Source: AC-32 sp963704005
GTDB lineage: Bacteria; Actinomycetota; Thermoleophilia; Gaiellales; Gaiellaceae
Assembly: GCA_963704005.1 (NCBI GenBank)
Contig: CAVPGJ010000005.1
Location: forward strand, 434,001 to 498,000
Length of the DNA stretch: 64,000 nt
Reading direction: 5' to 3'
Of this stretch, positions 25,736-33,681 are shown one piece after another. Position 1 is the stretch's first letter, and the number at the start of each line of letters is the position of its first letter. The notes below the pieces were generated by a model. It was not told where the DNA came from and ran no database searches. It saw only the letters and a list, made by a program, of their open reading frames with translations. The position numbers were made by a program, and so were the translations under genes.

Positions 25736-26695
25736 ATGCCGCCGTTCCCGAAGCCGCGCTTTGCCTACGACTACGACCTCGGGCGAGAGCTCGCAGCCTT
25801 GCGTGCGTACCCGAAGCAGAAGCCGGACCGGAAGATCCCGCGCAAGGCGGCCGACCGGCTGCTGCTGGCGACCTGGAACATCGCGAACCTCGGCGTCCAG
25901 GACCGGCTCGATTCCGACTATGCGCTGATCGCCGAGATGATCGGCTGGTTCGACCTCGTCGCCATCCAGGAGGTCAACGACGATCTGCGCGGGATCGAAG
26001 CGATCCACTCGAAGCTCCCGGCGCGCTACGACCTGCTCTTTTCGGACGCCTCCGGCAACCAGGAGCGGCAGGCGTTCCTCTACGACACGAGGAAGGTCAC
26101 GCGGCTCAAGGAGGTCGGGCGCCTCTCGTTGCCGCCGAGTGAGCTGGCGAGCATCAAGATCCCGGGCACGACGACCCCGTTTCCCGGCTTCGATCGCGGC
26201 CCGTACATCGGAAGCTTCGCGTGCGGCTCGTTCAGGTTTGCGCTTTTGAACGTCCACCTCTACTACGGGTCGCCTGATCCCACCGATGTCGACCGGCGCA
26301 CGCTCGAGACATTCGCGGTCGCCTGGTGGGCCGACCGCAAGCACCGCGACACACGCTCCTACGTCCCGGAGATCGTGCCGCTCGGGGACTTCAACCTCCC
26401 CAAGGCCGAGCCCGGCGACCGGATCTACAAGGCGCTCGTTTCCCGTGGCCTCCAGGTCCCGCCACATAGCTCGCAGATCGGCTCGGCGATCGCCTCCGAC
26501 TCCTACTACGACCAGATCGCCTTCTTCCCCGGCACGACCAAGGAACGCTTCACGGGGGCGAGCAACGTGTTCGACTTCGACGGCGCCCTCTTCGCGGATC
26601 TGTGGACGCAACGTCCGGGCTCGCCGTTTCTGAGCTACCTCCGCTACCACATCTCTGATCACCGCCCGCTGTGGGCGGAGTTCCAGACGGCGTAG
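25736..26695 (+). CDS. Endonuclease/exonuclease/phosphatase-family protein
   Basis: 319 aa from ATG 25736. EEP-fold landmarks: LLLATWNIANLG, the catalytic Glu in VAIQEVND, Asn/His in LLNVHLYYG, LGDFNLP and the terminal SDHRPLWAEF. No signal peptide. This fold serves DNA repair nucleases and phosphodiesterases; substrate unknown. A very basic N-terminal stretch (KQKPDRKIPRKAADR) may bind nucleic acid. Stop overlaps the next start (TAGTG). Confidence 0.82.
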   Translation: MPPFPKPRFAYDYDLGRELAALRAYPKQKPDRKIPRKAADRLLLATWNIANLGVQDRLDSDYALIAEMIGWFDLVAIQEVNDDLRGIEAIHSKLPARYDLLFSDASGNQERQAFLYDTRKVTRLKEVGRLSLPPSELASIKIPGTTTPFPGFDRGPYIGSFACGSFRFALLNVHLYYGSPDPTDVDRRTLETFAVAWWADRKHRDTRSYVPEIVPLGDFNLPKAEPGDRIYKALVSRGLQVPPHSSQIGSAIASDSYYDQIAFFPGTTKERFTGASNVFDFDGALFADLWTQRPGSPFLSYLRYHISDHRPLWAEFQTA

Positions 26696-27174
26696 TGCCG
26701 GAGGACTTCTCGATTCGGCCTGCGCGTGCGGACGAGGGCGAGCGCCTGCGCGGGATCGCGCGCGCGGCGAAGGCGCACTGGGGCTACGACGAGGACTGGG
26801 TCCGCGGCTGGGCCGCGCAGGGCGACTTCACGCCGGAGGCGCTTGTCGGCAAGCCGGTCCTCGTCGCCGAACTCGGTGGCCACGCGCTCGGCTTCGCGTC
26901 GCTGATCCCTCGGGGTGAGGTCTGCGTCCTCGACGACCTCTGGATCGACCCGGACTGGATCGGCCGCGGCATCGGCACGCGGCTCTTCGAGGCCTGCGCC
27001 GAGCGAGCCTGCGACCTCGGTGCCGAACGGCTCGAGTGGGAAGCCGAGCCGAACGCCGTCGGCTTCTACGAACGAATGGGCGGAAGCTACCTCCGCGAGA
27101 GTGAGCCGACGGAGCTCGGCCGGGTGATCCCAGTGATGGGTCTGGAGCTCTCGCGGACGTGGCACGCCGGGTAG
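26695..27174 (+). CDS. GNAT-family N-acetyltransferase
   Basis: 159 aa from GTG 26695. Single GNAT domain: IRPARADEGERLRGIAR at the start, LDDLWIDPDWIGRGIGTRLF is the acetyl-CoA-binding motif A region, NAVGFYERMGG is motif B. Acceptor unknown. Coupled to the preceding nuclease-fold gene by a one-base overlap. Confidence 0.85.
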   Translation: MPEDFSIRPARADEGERLRGIARAAKAHWGYDEDWVRGWAAQGDFTPEALVGKPVLVAELGGHALGFASLIPRGEVCVLDDLWIDPDWIGRGIGTRLFEACAERACDLGAERLEWEAEPNAVGFYERMGGSYLRESEPTELGRVIPVMGLELSRTWHAG

Positions 27175-27179
27175 CTGGA

Positions 27180-27233
27180 GGAACCTCCCGGTTCCCCCAG
27201 ACCCCCTCCACGTGTCCGTGCTTTGCACGGACG
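27180..27233. repeat. Two adjacent hairpins between the GNAT gene and tRNA-Ile
   Basis: First GGAACC-TCCC-GGTTCC (27180-27195), a relative of the 5131 hairpin. Second GTCCGTGC-TTT-GCACGGAC (27215-27233), which resembles stem-loop 1 of the dispersed family. They lie between the 3' ends of two convergent genes and may stop transcription. Confidence 0.5.
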
Positions 27234-27245
27234 ATCGCTACGCGA

Positions 27246-27319
27246 TGGGCGATCGTGGATTCGAACCACGGACCTCCGCCTTATCAGAGCGGCGCTCTAA
27301 CCAACTGAGCTAATCGCCC
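27246..27319 (-). tRNA. tRNA-Ile (anticodon GAT)
   Basis: 74 nt cloverleaf on the minus strand. Acceptor GGGCGAT pairs with ATCGCCC, D-arm AGCTCAGTTGGTTAGAGC, anticodon arm with GAT, T-arm GTGGTTCGAATCCAC, discriminator A. CCA is not encoded. Free-standing, not inside an rRNA operon here. Confidence 0.95.
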
Positions 27320-27398
27320 GGGCCGCGCAGTCTAGCCACACCTCTCAGGGATGTGGACCCGCCGAACGGCGCCGATGAGCGTCATGAGAACTGCGGCT

Positions 27399-27584
27399 AT
27401 GAAGATCGACGACCTCGTCCTCTACCAGGGTCGGCTCCACTATCTGCGCGGCCTCGACCCCATGAGCGTGCCCGATCGGCGCGCCATTCTCGAGGACGCC
27501 GAAACCGGCGAGGAGGTCTCTGCGCCGGTAGCGGAGCTCGAGTCGCCCCCGGCCAACGGCAACCCGAGTCCAGCCGGAGTTTGA
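27399..27584 (+). CDS. Small conserved-looking hypothetical protein
   Basis: 61 aa from ATG 27399; a 77-aa version from 27351 adds a poorly protein-like stretch. Content (MKIDDLVLYQGRLHYLRGLD, then MSVPDRRAILEDAETGEEV) reads as a real small beta-rich domain with coding-type base composition, resembling short SH3-like proteins of unknown function. Lies 40 bases upstream of the bifunctional nuclease gene in the same direction. I do not recognise the family. Confidence 0.5.
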   Translation: MKIDDLVLYQGRLHYLRGLDPMSVPDRRAILEDAETGEEVSAPVAELESPPANGNPSPAGV

Positions 27585-27624
27585 GCCGCTACCCTCTGGT
27601 CATGAAAAGGGCCGGGGACGCCTG

Positions 27625-28125
27625 ATGCACGAGATGGTCATCTACGGCGTGAGCTTCGACCTCGTCGGCAAGCAGCCGATCGTCCTCCTCAAGACCGCCG
27701 ACGGGAACAAGTTCCTGCCGATCTGGATCGGCCATCCCGAGGCCGCAGCGATATTGATGAAGCTCCAGGGCGCCTCGACGCCACGCCCCATGACGCACGA
27801 TCTCGTCACGGACATGCTCGGCGAGCTCGGCGCGGAGGTCGTTCGCATCACGGTCACCGAGCTGAAGGAGAACACCTTCTACGCGAGCATCACCGTCCAG
27901 CAGAACGGGTCGGAGATCGAGATCGACTCGCGTCCGTCCGACGCGATCGCCCTGGCCGTCCGCGCCGACGCGCCGATCTTCGCCGCCGAAGAGGTGATCG
28001 AGGAGTCCGCGATCGAGTTCGAGGATGGGGAAGTGAACGAGGAAGAGATCGTCAGCGAGTTCAAGCAGTTCCTCGAGAACGTCACCCCGGACGAGTTCGC
28101 CGAGGCGAACGGCGAAGAGGACTAA
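27625..28125 (+). CDS. Bifunctional nuclease family protein (BFN/DUF151)
   Basis: 166 aa. The BFN domain covers residues 1-120: VLLKTADGNKFLPIWIGHPEA and RPMTHDLVTDMLGELGAEV are the conserved blocks, followed by RPSDAIALAVRADAPIFA. Acidic C-terminal tail (EFEDGEVNEEEIVSEFKQF). Family members show nuclease activity in vitro and are linked to stress responses. Its TAA is followed directly by a dispersed repeat. Confidence 0.9.
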   Translation: MHEMVIYGVSFDLVGKQPIVLLKTADGNKFLPIWIGHPEAAAILMKLQGASTPRPMTHDLVTDMLGELGAEVVRITVTELKENTFYASITVQQNGSEIEIDSRPSDAIALAVRADAPIFAAEEVIEESAIEFEDGEVNEEEIVSEFKQFLENVTPDEFAEANGEED

Positions 28126-28182
28126 GGCGCCGCTTGCGGTGCCGACCAAAGAGGCTATGCCGGCTTTGCCGGTGCAGCCGTC
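28126..28182 (+). repeat. Dispersed repeat, short form, exactly filling a convergent gene gap
   Basis: Stem-loop 2 (28126-28143, CTTG loop) begins the base after the nuclease-gene TAA; stem-loop 1 (28153-28179, TTT loop) ends four bases before the stop of the opposing chorismate mutase gene. Likely bidirectional terminator. Confidence 0.7.
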
Positions 28183-28461
28183 CTAGCCGCCGCGCTCGAC
28201 CTCGCGCTTGGTGAGCGCGAGGATCTCCTCGAACAGCTCCTTCAGGCCTTCCTCCGAGAGCGGACCGCGGTTGGCGCGGGAGAGGTACTGCAGCATCCAC
28301 TCCTCCCGCTCGGGGTCGACGAACGAGAGCCCGCGCGATTCCTTGTAGCCCTTCAGGCGCGCGACAAGCTTGAGCCGCGCGTTGATCGCCTCGACGATCG
28401 CGCGGTCGTTGTCGGAGATCTGCTCGCGCAGCTGCCGGATCAGCGGGTCGGGCTCGTTCAT
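28183..28461 (-). CDS. Chorismate mutase, AroQ class
   Basis: 92 aa all-helical domain. IRQLREQISDNDRAIVEAIN and LVARLKGYKESRGLSF hold the Arg/Lys residues that bind chorismate in AroQ enzymes; DPEREEWMLQYL follows as expected. Converts chorismate to prephenate for Phe/Tyr. ATG 28461 overlaps the upstream stop (ATGA). Confidence 0.85.
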   Translation of the reverse strand: MNEPDPLIRQLREQISDNDRAIVEAINARLKLVARLKGYKESRGLSFVDPEREEWMLQYLSRANRGPLSEEGLKELFEEILALTKREVERGG

Positions 28462-28958
28462 CGTCCTTCTAGCTTGACGTAGACGGGCTTGTGGCTGTGG
28501 CGGATGGCGATCACGCGGTACGGGTACGTCACCTCGGCCCTGACCGGATCGCCGAGCGACGGCGTCTTCTCGCGGGCGTAGACGTCGATGCTGCGGCGGT
28601 GCTCGACCACGCGCCGGACCTCGACCGAGTAGCCCGTGCCCGAGCGCGGGCCGACGCCGATCATGACGACCTCCTGCCGGCTCCAGTCGAGCGGCGGGGG
28701 CGCGGGCGCACGGCCGGGCATGGCCTCGCGCACGACCTTCACGAACGTCCTGCGCGAGTGGATGACCACGACCTCCCGGTGCACGAGCTGCAGCCCGCGG
28801 ACCTTCGCGGTGACGTCCGTCCATGCGAGCGGGTGCGACCCGCCCTTGCCCCAGACCTGTGTGTAGACGAGCCAGCCGCCGGCCGCGAGCGCGAGGACCG
28901 CAAGCACCGCCGCCTTACCGACGTGTTGGAACCGAATCCATTCGGATCGACTGGTCAT
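28458..28958 (-). CDS. Membrane-anchored protein with PrcB C-terminal domain
   Basis: 166 aa. One N-terminal membrane helix (residues about 14-32), then an extracytoplasmic part. The second half matches the PrcB_C pattern (protease complex subunit PrcB family): VVMIGVGPRSGTGYSVEV, then EVTYPYRVIAIRHSHKPVYV. Function otherwise unknown. The ATG 28958 is supplied by the flank of a dispersed repeat (TGAAATGACC); no Shine-Dalgarno is visible. Lies in an operon after the L,D-transpeptidase gene. Confidence 0.7.
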   Translation of the reverse strand: MTSRSEWIRFQHVGKAAVLAVLALAAGGWLVYTQVWGKGGSHPLAWTDVTAKVRGLQLVHREVVVIHSRRTFVKVVREAMPGRAPAPPPLDWSRQEVVMIGVGPRSGTGYSVEVRRVVEHRRSIDVYAREKTPSLGDPVRAEVTYPYRVIAIRHSHKPVYVKLEGR

Positions 28959-29017
28959 TTCAGACGGACGGGCAAGCAAAGCCTGCCCGTCCTGATGACG
29001 GCGTCGCAAGCGACGCC
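28947..29017 (+). repeat. Dispersed two-stem-loop repeat, long form
   Basis: Flank TCGACTGGTCATTTCAGACG, stem-loop 1 (28966-28992, AAA loop) and stem-loop 2 (29000-29017, GGCGTCG-CAAG-CGACGCC). The last base touches the TAA of the transpeptidase gene (29018-29020, minus), and the flank contains the next gene's start codon. Confidence 0.75.
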
Positions 29018-30355
29018 TTAGTAGACGTAGACAGCAGTCCCGAAGTCGATCAGCGAGTAGACCCGGATCGCGACCCACAGCGGGATGCGGACGCAGCCGT
29101 GGCTTGCCGGGTACGTCGGCACGTCGTGGTAGCCGTGGATCGCGAAGCCGCCGATGAAGAACGACGAGTAGTACATCGCCTTCGCGTTGTAGCCGGGCAC
29201 CTTGCTGTAGACGTGAAAGAGGCCGAGCGGCGTGTTGCCGGTCGCTCCGGTCGAGACCGGGACGATGAGGGTGACCTCGCCGTTGCGGACCATGAGCAGC
29301 ACCTGCAGCTCCTTGCTCACCTCCACGTGGGTGCCCGGGTAGCGGGCGAACGGGACGTGTGCGACCGAGAGCTCTCGCCAGAAACGGGCGTCGGTCGCCC
29401 CGGTGCGCGGGAGGCCATGCAGCTTCTGGAAGGCGACGACCGCGTCGAAGGTGTCGGAGCCGTAGTAGCCGTCGACCGCGGCGAGCGCGTAGTGGAGCTC
29501 GCGCAGGCGGCGCTCGAGGCCGAGCACGCTCGGGCCGCGTGAGCCGACGTGCAGGGACGGGACGTAGACGACCTGCTCGACCACGCGGTTGTTGGCGACG
29601 TAGCCGGTGGCGGGTGCGATCAGAACACGCACGCGGTAGGTGCCCGGCCGGCGGGTCCGGAGCACAATCCGCAGGCGGCCCTGGCCGGAGTGTTCTCCGA
29701 GCAGGTGGCCGTCGTGATAGACGCTGACGTTCAGCGTCCCGGCGCCCGCGGGCCGCTCGCGTGCGGTGAAGGACAGCGCCCGCCCGACCTGGCCGGTGCC
29801 GTGGAAGGCGGTGTCGAGCCCGGGGCGAACCGCGAGGACGACCGCGTTCGAGGTCGCGCCGGCGTAGCGCAGCGTGTACTGCGACCCCGGCGCTCCGACC
29901 CGCCCGCGGAGCGAGATCCGTCCCTTCTTGTCGGTCCTTGCCGAGGCGATCCGCTGCTCGCCGCGGAAGAGGCCGACGCGGACGTTCTTCAGCGCCGGGA
30001 CCGTGCGGCCGTGGAAGCGGAGCCGCTGGCCGTAGCTGCCGACCTTCGGCGCGCCGAGCGTCAGGCCGAGCGAGGTGATCGTCACCTGGGCCTGCGAGGC
30101 CCCGCCGGCGCCGGTAGCCGTGACCTGCGCCACGAAGCGGCCTGCCGGGTAGACGTGCTGCACGACGGGGCCGTCGGCGGTGGTGCCGTCGCCGAGATCC
30201 CAGTGGTAGAGAGCCGGGTCGCCGCTCGCGGTCAGCGTGACGCTGAGCGGGGCCGGGCCGCTCGTCGCGGACGCCTGGATCGAGACCCCGGGGCCCGAGG
30301 CGTGGGCCGCAGGCACGAAGGCGAGAGCGAGGAAGACGACCGCAGCCCGACGCAC
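29018..30355 (-). CDS. Secreted L,D-transpeptidase with PKD and peptidoglycan-binding domains
   Basis: 445 aa from GTG 30355 (signal peptide RRAAVVFLALAFVPAAHA). Order: PKD domain (about 25-95, YHWDLGDGTTADGP), one or two Ig-like beta domains, a PG_binding_1 domain (about 270-330, LGLERRLRELHYALAAVDGY), then YkuD L,D-transpeptidase (about 345-445) with catalytic Cys in IHGYHDVPTYPASHGCVRIP. It should make 3-3 cross-links or attach proteins to the wall. Overall domain order is uncommon. Stop codon abuts a repeat hairpin. Confidence 0.87.
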   Translation of the reverse strand: MRRAAVVFLALAFVPAAHASGPGVSIQASATSGPAPLSVTLTASGDPALYHWDLGDGTTADGPVVQHVYPAGRFVAQVTATGAGGASQAQVTITSLGLTLGAPKVGSYGQRLRFHGRTVPALKNVRVGLFRGEQRIASARTDKKGRISLRGRVGAPGSQYTLRYAGATSNAVVLAVRPGLDTAFHGTGQVGRALSFTARERPAGAGTLNVSVYHDGHLLGEHSGQGRLRIVLRTRRPGTYRVRVLIAPATGYVANNRVVEQVVYVPSLHVGSRGPSVLGLERRLRELHYALAAVDGYYGSDTFDAVVAFQKLHGLPRTGATDARFWRELSVAHVPFARYPGTHVEVSKELQVLLMVRNGEVTLIVPVSTGATGNTPLGLFHVYSKVPGYNAKAMYYSSFFIGGFAIHGYHDVPTYPASHGCVRIPLWVAIRVYSLIDFGTAVYVY

Positions 30356-30374
30356 GCGCAGGAGAATAGTCAGC

Positions 30375-31043
30375 TCAATGGAGGAAGGAAACCCCGAGGG
30401 CAAAGGCGTTGAAGCTCGCGTGGAAGAGCATCCCCGGGTAGACGCTCCCCGTTCGCAGCCGCAGGAAGGCGATCGCGATCCCGAAGACGAGCAAGGCGGG
30501 GAAGCCCTCGATCAGGCCGTGCGCGGCCGCGAAGGCGATCGCGGTGCCGACGACGGCGACGACCGAGCCGTAGATCGACAGCACCGCCATGCCGAGCCCC
30601 CGGAAGGTCAGCTCCTCGACGAACGGGGCCACGAGCACGACGACGATCGCGTTGACCGCGAACGGCGCGGCGTGCGACGGCTCCCAGCGGGTCGGCTCGA
30701 GGCCTTGCTCGCGGGCGGCGTGCAGGACGGCCTCGAGCAGTTGCTCGACGATCAGGAGCGCGACCAGGAGCCCGGCGGCTAGGCGCGCCGCGCGCCACCA
30801 CGAGTCTGGCGGCCGCAGCCCGAGGGCTTCCCGGCTGATCCCGCGGGCGATCAGGAGGACGGCGGACAGGACGAGGAGCTCGAGCACGAGCGTCCCCGTC
30901 GCCAGGTCGTAGCGGTAGAGGGCGTTCGCGGGCGGCTTGCCCGAGGAGAGCCTGCCGCCGTAGCCGAGGGCGGCGAGCAGCGTGACCAGGACGAGCCAGC
31001 CCGCGAGCTTGCCGCGCGTTACGCCGCTGTCAGTGGAAGGCAT
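30375..31043 (-). CDS. CPBP-family intramembrane metalloprotease
   Basis: 222 aa, six to eight hydrophobic segments. CAAX-protease/bacteriocin-processing motifs: EELTFRG (Glu-Glu-x3-Arg), a His in AAAHGLIEG and the third motif HASFNAF. Membrane-embedded peptidase of unknown target. Overlaps the upstream lipoprotein gene by 14 bases; next gene starts 20 bases downstream. Confidence 0.87.
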   Translation of the reverse strand: MPSTDSGVTRGKLAGWLVLVTLLAALGYGGRLSSGKPPANALYRYDLATGTLVLELLVLSAVLLIARGISREALGLRPPDSWWRAARLAAGLLVALLIVEQLLEAVLHAAREQGLEPTRWEPSHAAPFAVNAIVVVLVAPFVEELTFRGLGMAVLSIYGSVVAVVGTAIAFAAAHGLIEGFPALLVFGIAIAFLRLRTGSVYPGMLFHASFNAFALGVSFLH

Positions 31044-31890
31044 CCGGGTGCAGGATGCGGGCGAGCTGGACGAGCGCCTCGTCCAGCTGCGGGCCGGGGA
31101 CGACCAGCCGGCTCTTGACGACGCCGAAGCGGCCGGTGCGGACCGCGCGGATTCGCCTCGTCTGCGCGCCGGCGCGCAGGCGCGCGAGCGTGGTCGTGCC
31201 GGCGCCGACCGCGACGTATGCCTCGGGATCGAGTTGGACGAGCCGTTTGATCGGGAACGGCCCCTGCTCCGGTGCGGGCCCGGCGACGCTCGTGCCTCCG
31301 GCTCTGGCGATCAGGTCGCCGACCAGGCTCCGCGACGGGACGGTCGTGAAGCCGCCGAGGTCGGCGAAGGTCGAGACGGCCGGGTAGCCCTTCAGCCGCG
31401 CGGCGATCCGGCGGCGCGTCTGCTCGAGCGAGCCGCTGAGCCGGCGCGCTGCGACCGGCCGCCCGGTGAGCAGGCCGATGTCGTCGATCGCCGCGGCGAC
31501 GTCGTCGACCGAGCTGTCGGGCTCGACGTAGACGGCCGCGTGGGTCGCGGCCCGGGCCCGCGCGAGGTCGAGCGGGTCGGTCTCGCCGGAGGCGACGATC
31601 AGGTCCGGGTGCGCGCGGCGGATGCGGTTGACGAGCGGCAGGCCGACGAGGCTGTCGTCGACGGGGATCACGCGCTTGCCGAGCCCGAGCGCGCGCAGGA
31701 TGCTCCGCGGTCCCGGGCCGACCGGGACGATCCGGCGCGGCGCCGCCCGCTCGACCGCCGGCCCTTCGCCTGCGCCCTGGACCGTGACCGGGTAGATCCG
31801 GAGGTGCGCGCCCGTCGGCTCGCTCCGCTCTCCGCAGGCGGTGCCCACGAGCAGGAGCCCGGCAGCGGCGGCGAGGACGGCGGCCTTCAC
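31030..31890 (-). CDS. Periplasmic-binding lipoprotein, metal/cobalamin receptor type
   Basis: 286 aa from GTG 31890. Lipobox VGTAC with lipidated Cys19. The fold resembles helical-backbone (BtuF/FhuD) receptors: RRIVPVGPGPRSILRALGLG, HPDLIVASGE, and DLIARAGGTSVAGPA are in the usual order. Ligand would be a siderophore, haem or B12, but no permease or ATPase gene is adjacent. Follows the mannosyltransferase gene with one base between. Confidence 0.78.
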   Translation of the reverse strand: MKAAVLAAAAGLLLVGTACGERSEPTGAHLRIYPVTVQGAGEGPAVERAAPRRIVPVGPGPRSILRALGLGKRVIPVDDSLVGLPLVNRIRRAHPDLIVASGETDPLDLARARAATHAAVYVEPDSSVDDVAAAIDDIGLLTGRPVAARRLSGSLEQTRRRIAARLKGYPAVSTFADLGGFTTVPSRSLVGDLIARAGGTSVAGPAPEQGPFPIKRLVQLDPEAYVAVGAGTTTLARLRAGAQTRRIRAVRTGRFGVVKSRLVVPGPQLDEALVQLARILHPDAFH

Positions 31891-31891
31891 C

Positions 31892-33139
31892 TCAGGCCAC
31901 CCACTGCCAGAGCGCCCACTGGACGATTGCGACCCCGAGCAGGACGGAGCTGATGCAGACGATCGCCGTGTGCGCGCGCGGTCGCCCGCCGACGACCGCC
32001 AGCGCCAGGAAGAGCGGAAAGATCGTGAGGCCGAAGCGCGGGATCGAGAGCAGCGGCCAACGGTCGCTCGGGACGCTGAGAGGGATCGCCAGGCTCAGCG
32101 CCGCGAACAGGCCGTACGGCGCGCCGAACCGCCGCCACGCGATCACGGTCAGGGCGATGAAGAGGACGAGGAACGCGAGGTTCTCGAGGTTGAGGGTCGC
32201 CACGCGGATCGGGTCGGAGTTCTGCACCTCGGTCCAGTAGCGGTGCGTGTGCGAGCCCGACGCCAGTTGCTCGACGCCGGCCCAGCCCGCGCGGAGCCCG
32301 TCCCAGACCCCGCCGAGCGGCCCGGCCGGCGAGAGGTGCCGGTTCCAGATCCGCTGCGCGCGGAGGAAGGCCCAGGGGTCGCCCTCGGCCTGCCAGAGGT
32401 AGAACGGGTAGGCGGCGAACATGACCAGGGAGACCGCGAGCGAGGCCAGGGCGCGCAGCCGGTCACGCTCGCGCCAGGCGAGCAGCGCCAGGGCCGGGAG
32501 CAGCGCGATGCCGGTGGGCCGGGTCAGCAGCGCGAGCCCGGCGACGACCCCGGCTCCGAGGTAGCGCCGCCGCTCGGCCAGCGTGAAGGCGGCCAGCGTC
32601 AGCAGCAGGTAGAGCGACTCGCTGTAGACGGCCTGCAGGAAGAGCGCGAACGGAAAGACGGCGAGGTAGAGCACCGCGCGGCGCGCGCCCTCGGCGCCGA
32701 GGCGCTCCTCCGCCAGTCGGTACAGGAGCTGGAACGAGGCGAGCGCGGCGGCGAGCGAGATCAGGATCCCCGCCAGGACGTAGTGCCCGAAGAAGGCCCG
32801 CCCCAGCAGGGCGACGGCGCCGGGGTAGAGCGGGTAGAAGGCCGACGCCGCTCCGCTTGCCGCGTCGTAGCCGTGCTCCGCGATTCGTAGGAACCAGACG
32901 CTGTCCCAGCGCGCCCAGACATCGGTGAACGCGCCGAGATCGTGCGTCAGCGAGGGGTCGTCCCAGCGGCCCGCGAGCGGGTGGCGGTTGGGCACGAACG
33001 TGAAGAAGGCGAACAGCGCGGCGGCCCAGATCGCGGTCCGCGTCCAGAGGAAGATCCCCGGCGCCGGGCTGCGCGCCCAGACCGGCGGCGGAGCCCGGCG
33101 GGCGGCCGGCCGCTCGCGGACGCGTTGACCCGCTGTCAC
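31892..33139 (-). CDS. PIG-V-like membrane mannosyltransferase
   Basis: 415 aa from GTG 33139; TATCAT ends 8 bases upstream. Around ten hydrophobic segments. RWDSVWFLRIAEHGYD in the first extracytoplasmic loop carries the Asp pattern of PIG-V/GT-C mannosyltransferases; SAFYPLYPG and LLTRPTGIALLPAL support it. Transfers sugar from a polyprenyl-phosphate donor to an envelope acceptor (inference). First gene of the leftward operon ending at chorismate mutase. Confidence 0.8.
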   Translation of the reverse strand: MTAGQRVRERPAARRAPPPVWARSPAPGIFLWTRTAIWAAALFAFFTFVPNRHPLAGRWDDPSLTHDLGAFTDVWARWDSVWFLRIAEHGYDAASGAASAFYPLYPGAVALLGRAFFGHYVLAGILISLAAALASFQLLYRLAEERLGAEGARRAVLYLAVFPFALFLQAVYSESLYLLLTLAAFTLAERRRYLGAGVVAGLALLTRPTGIALLPALALLAWRERDRLRALASLAVSLVMFAAYPFYLWQAEGDPWAFLRAQRIWNRHLSPAGPLGGVWDGLRAGWAGVEQLASGSHTHRYWTEVQNSDPIRVATLNLENLAFLVLFIALTVIAWRRFGAPYGLFAALSLAIPLSVPSDRWPLLSIPRFGLTIFPLFLALAVVGGRPRAHTAIVCISSVLLGVAIVQWALWQWVA

Positions 33140-33147
33140 GGCGCGCG

Positions 33148-33155
33148 ATGATACT
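33148..33155. promoter_or_regulatory. Overlapping divergent -10 hexamers
   Basis: Minus TATCAT (33153-33148) serves the mannosyltransferase gene, plus GATACT (33150-33155) the DUF2203 gene. Only 19 bases separate the two start codons. Confidence 0.35.
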
Positions 33156-33158
33156 TGC

Positions 33159-33566
33159 ATGGCCACGCGGCACTTCACCCCGGACGAGGCGAACGCTCTG
33201 CTGGCGGAGGTCAGGCCGGTGGTCGAGGAGCTGGTCGAGCACCGCCGCGCGATGACGGAGGCAGCGGCGCGCCGGGCGCAGTTCGTCCACCGGATCGCCG
33301 GCAACGGCGGCGACTTCGACCCCGGCGAACCGAAGGCCGACGTGGAGCTGTTCGAGCGCGAGGCCGAGGGCGTCGCCCGCTGTGTCGAGCGGCTCGAGGC
33401 CCTGGGCGTGCTCGTCAAGGACCTCGACAGCGGCCTCGTCGACTTCCCCGCCCTGCACGAGGGTGAGGAGGTGCTGCTCTGCTGGCAGGCCGGCGAGGAC
33501 GAGGTCGCCTTCTGGCACGGCGTCGACGAGGGCTTCGCGGGCAGGAAACCCCTGCCCTTCGAGTAA
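33159..33566 (+). CDS. DUF2203 family protein
   Basis: 135 aa. FTPDEANALLAEVRPVVEEL at the start, GVLVKDLDSGLVDFPALHEG and EVLLCWQAGEDEVAFWHGVD at the end are the DUF2203 pattern. Soluble, helical first half; function unknown. Followed by a dispersed repeat. Confidence 0.88.
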   Translation: MATRHFTPDEANALLAEVRPVVEELVEHRRAMTEAAARRAQFVHRIAGNGGDFDPGEPKADVELFEREAEGVARCVERLEALGVLVKDLDSGLVDFPALHEGEEVLLCWQAGEDEVAFWHGVDEGFAGRKPLPFE

Positions 33567-33603
33567 CTCTTTCGTTGCGGTTTCGGACATGAGTGCAATC
33601 GAC

Positions 33604-33674
33604 TCGACCGGTCATTTCCGACGGACGCACGAGCAAGGCTCGCGCGCCCTGATGGCGGCGGCGCAAGCGCCGCC
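33604..33674 (+). repeat. Dispersed two-stem-loop repeat, long form
   Basis: Flank TCGACCGGTCATTTCCGACG, stem-loop 1 (33623-33649, GAGC-AAG-GCTC core), stem-loop 2 (33657-33674, GGCGGCG-CAAG-CGCCGCC, perfect). Lies between DUF2203 and mscS, ending 7 bases before the mscS ATG. Confidence 0.75.
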
Positions 33675-33681
33675 TTAGACG

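Noticed and set aside
31892..33598. Longer start for the PIG-V-like gene at 33598
   Set aside because: The extra 150 codons are antisense to the well-conserved DUF2203 gene and not protein-like; GTG 33139 with TATCAT upstream fits better.
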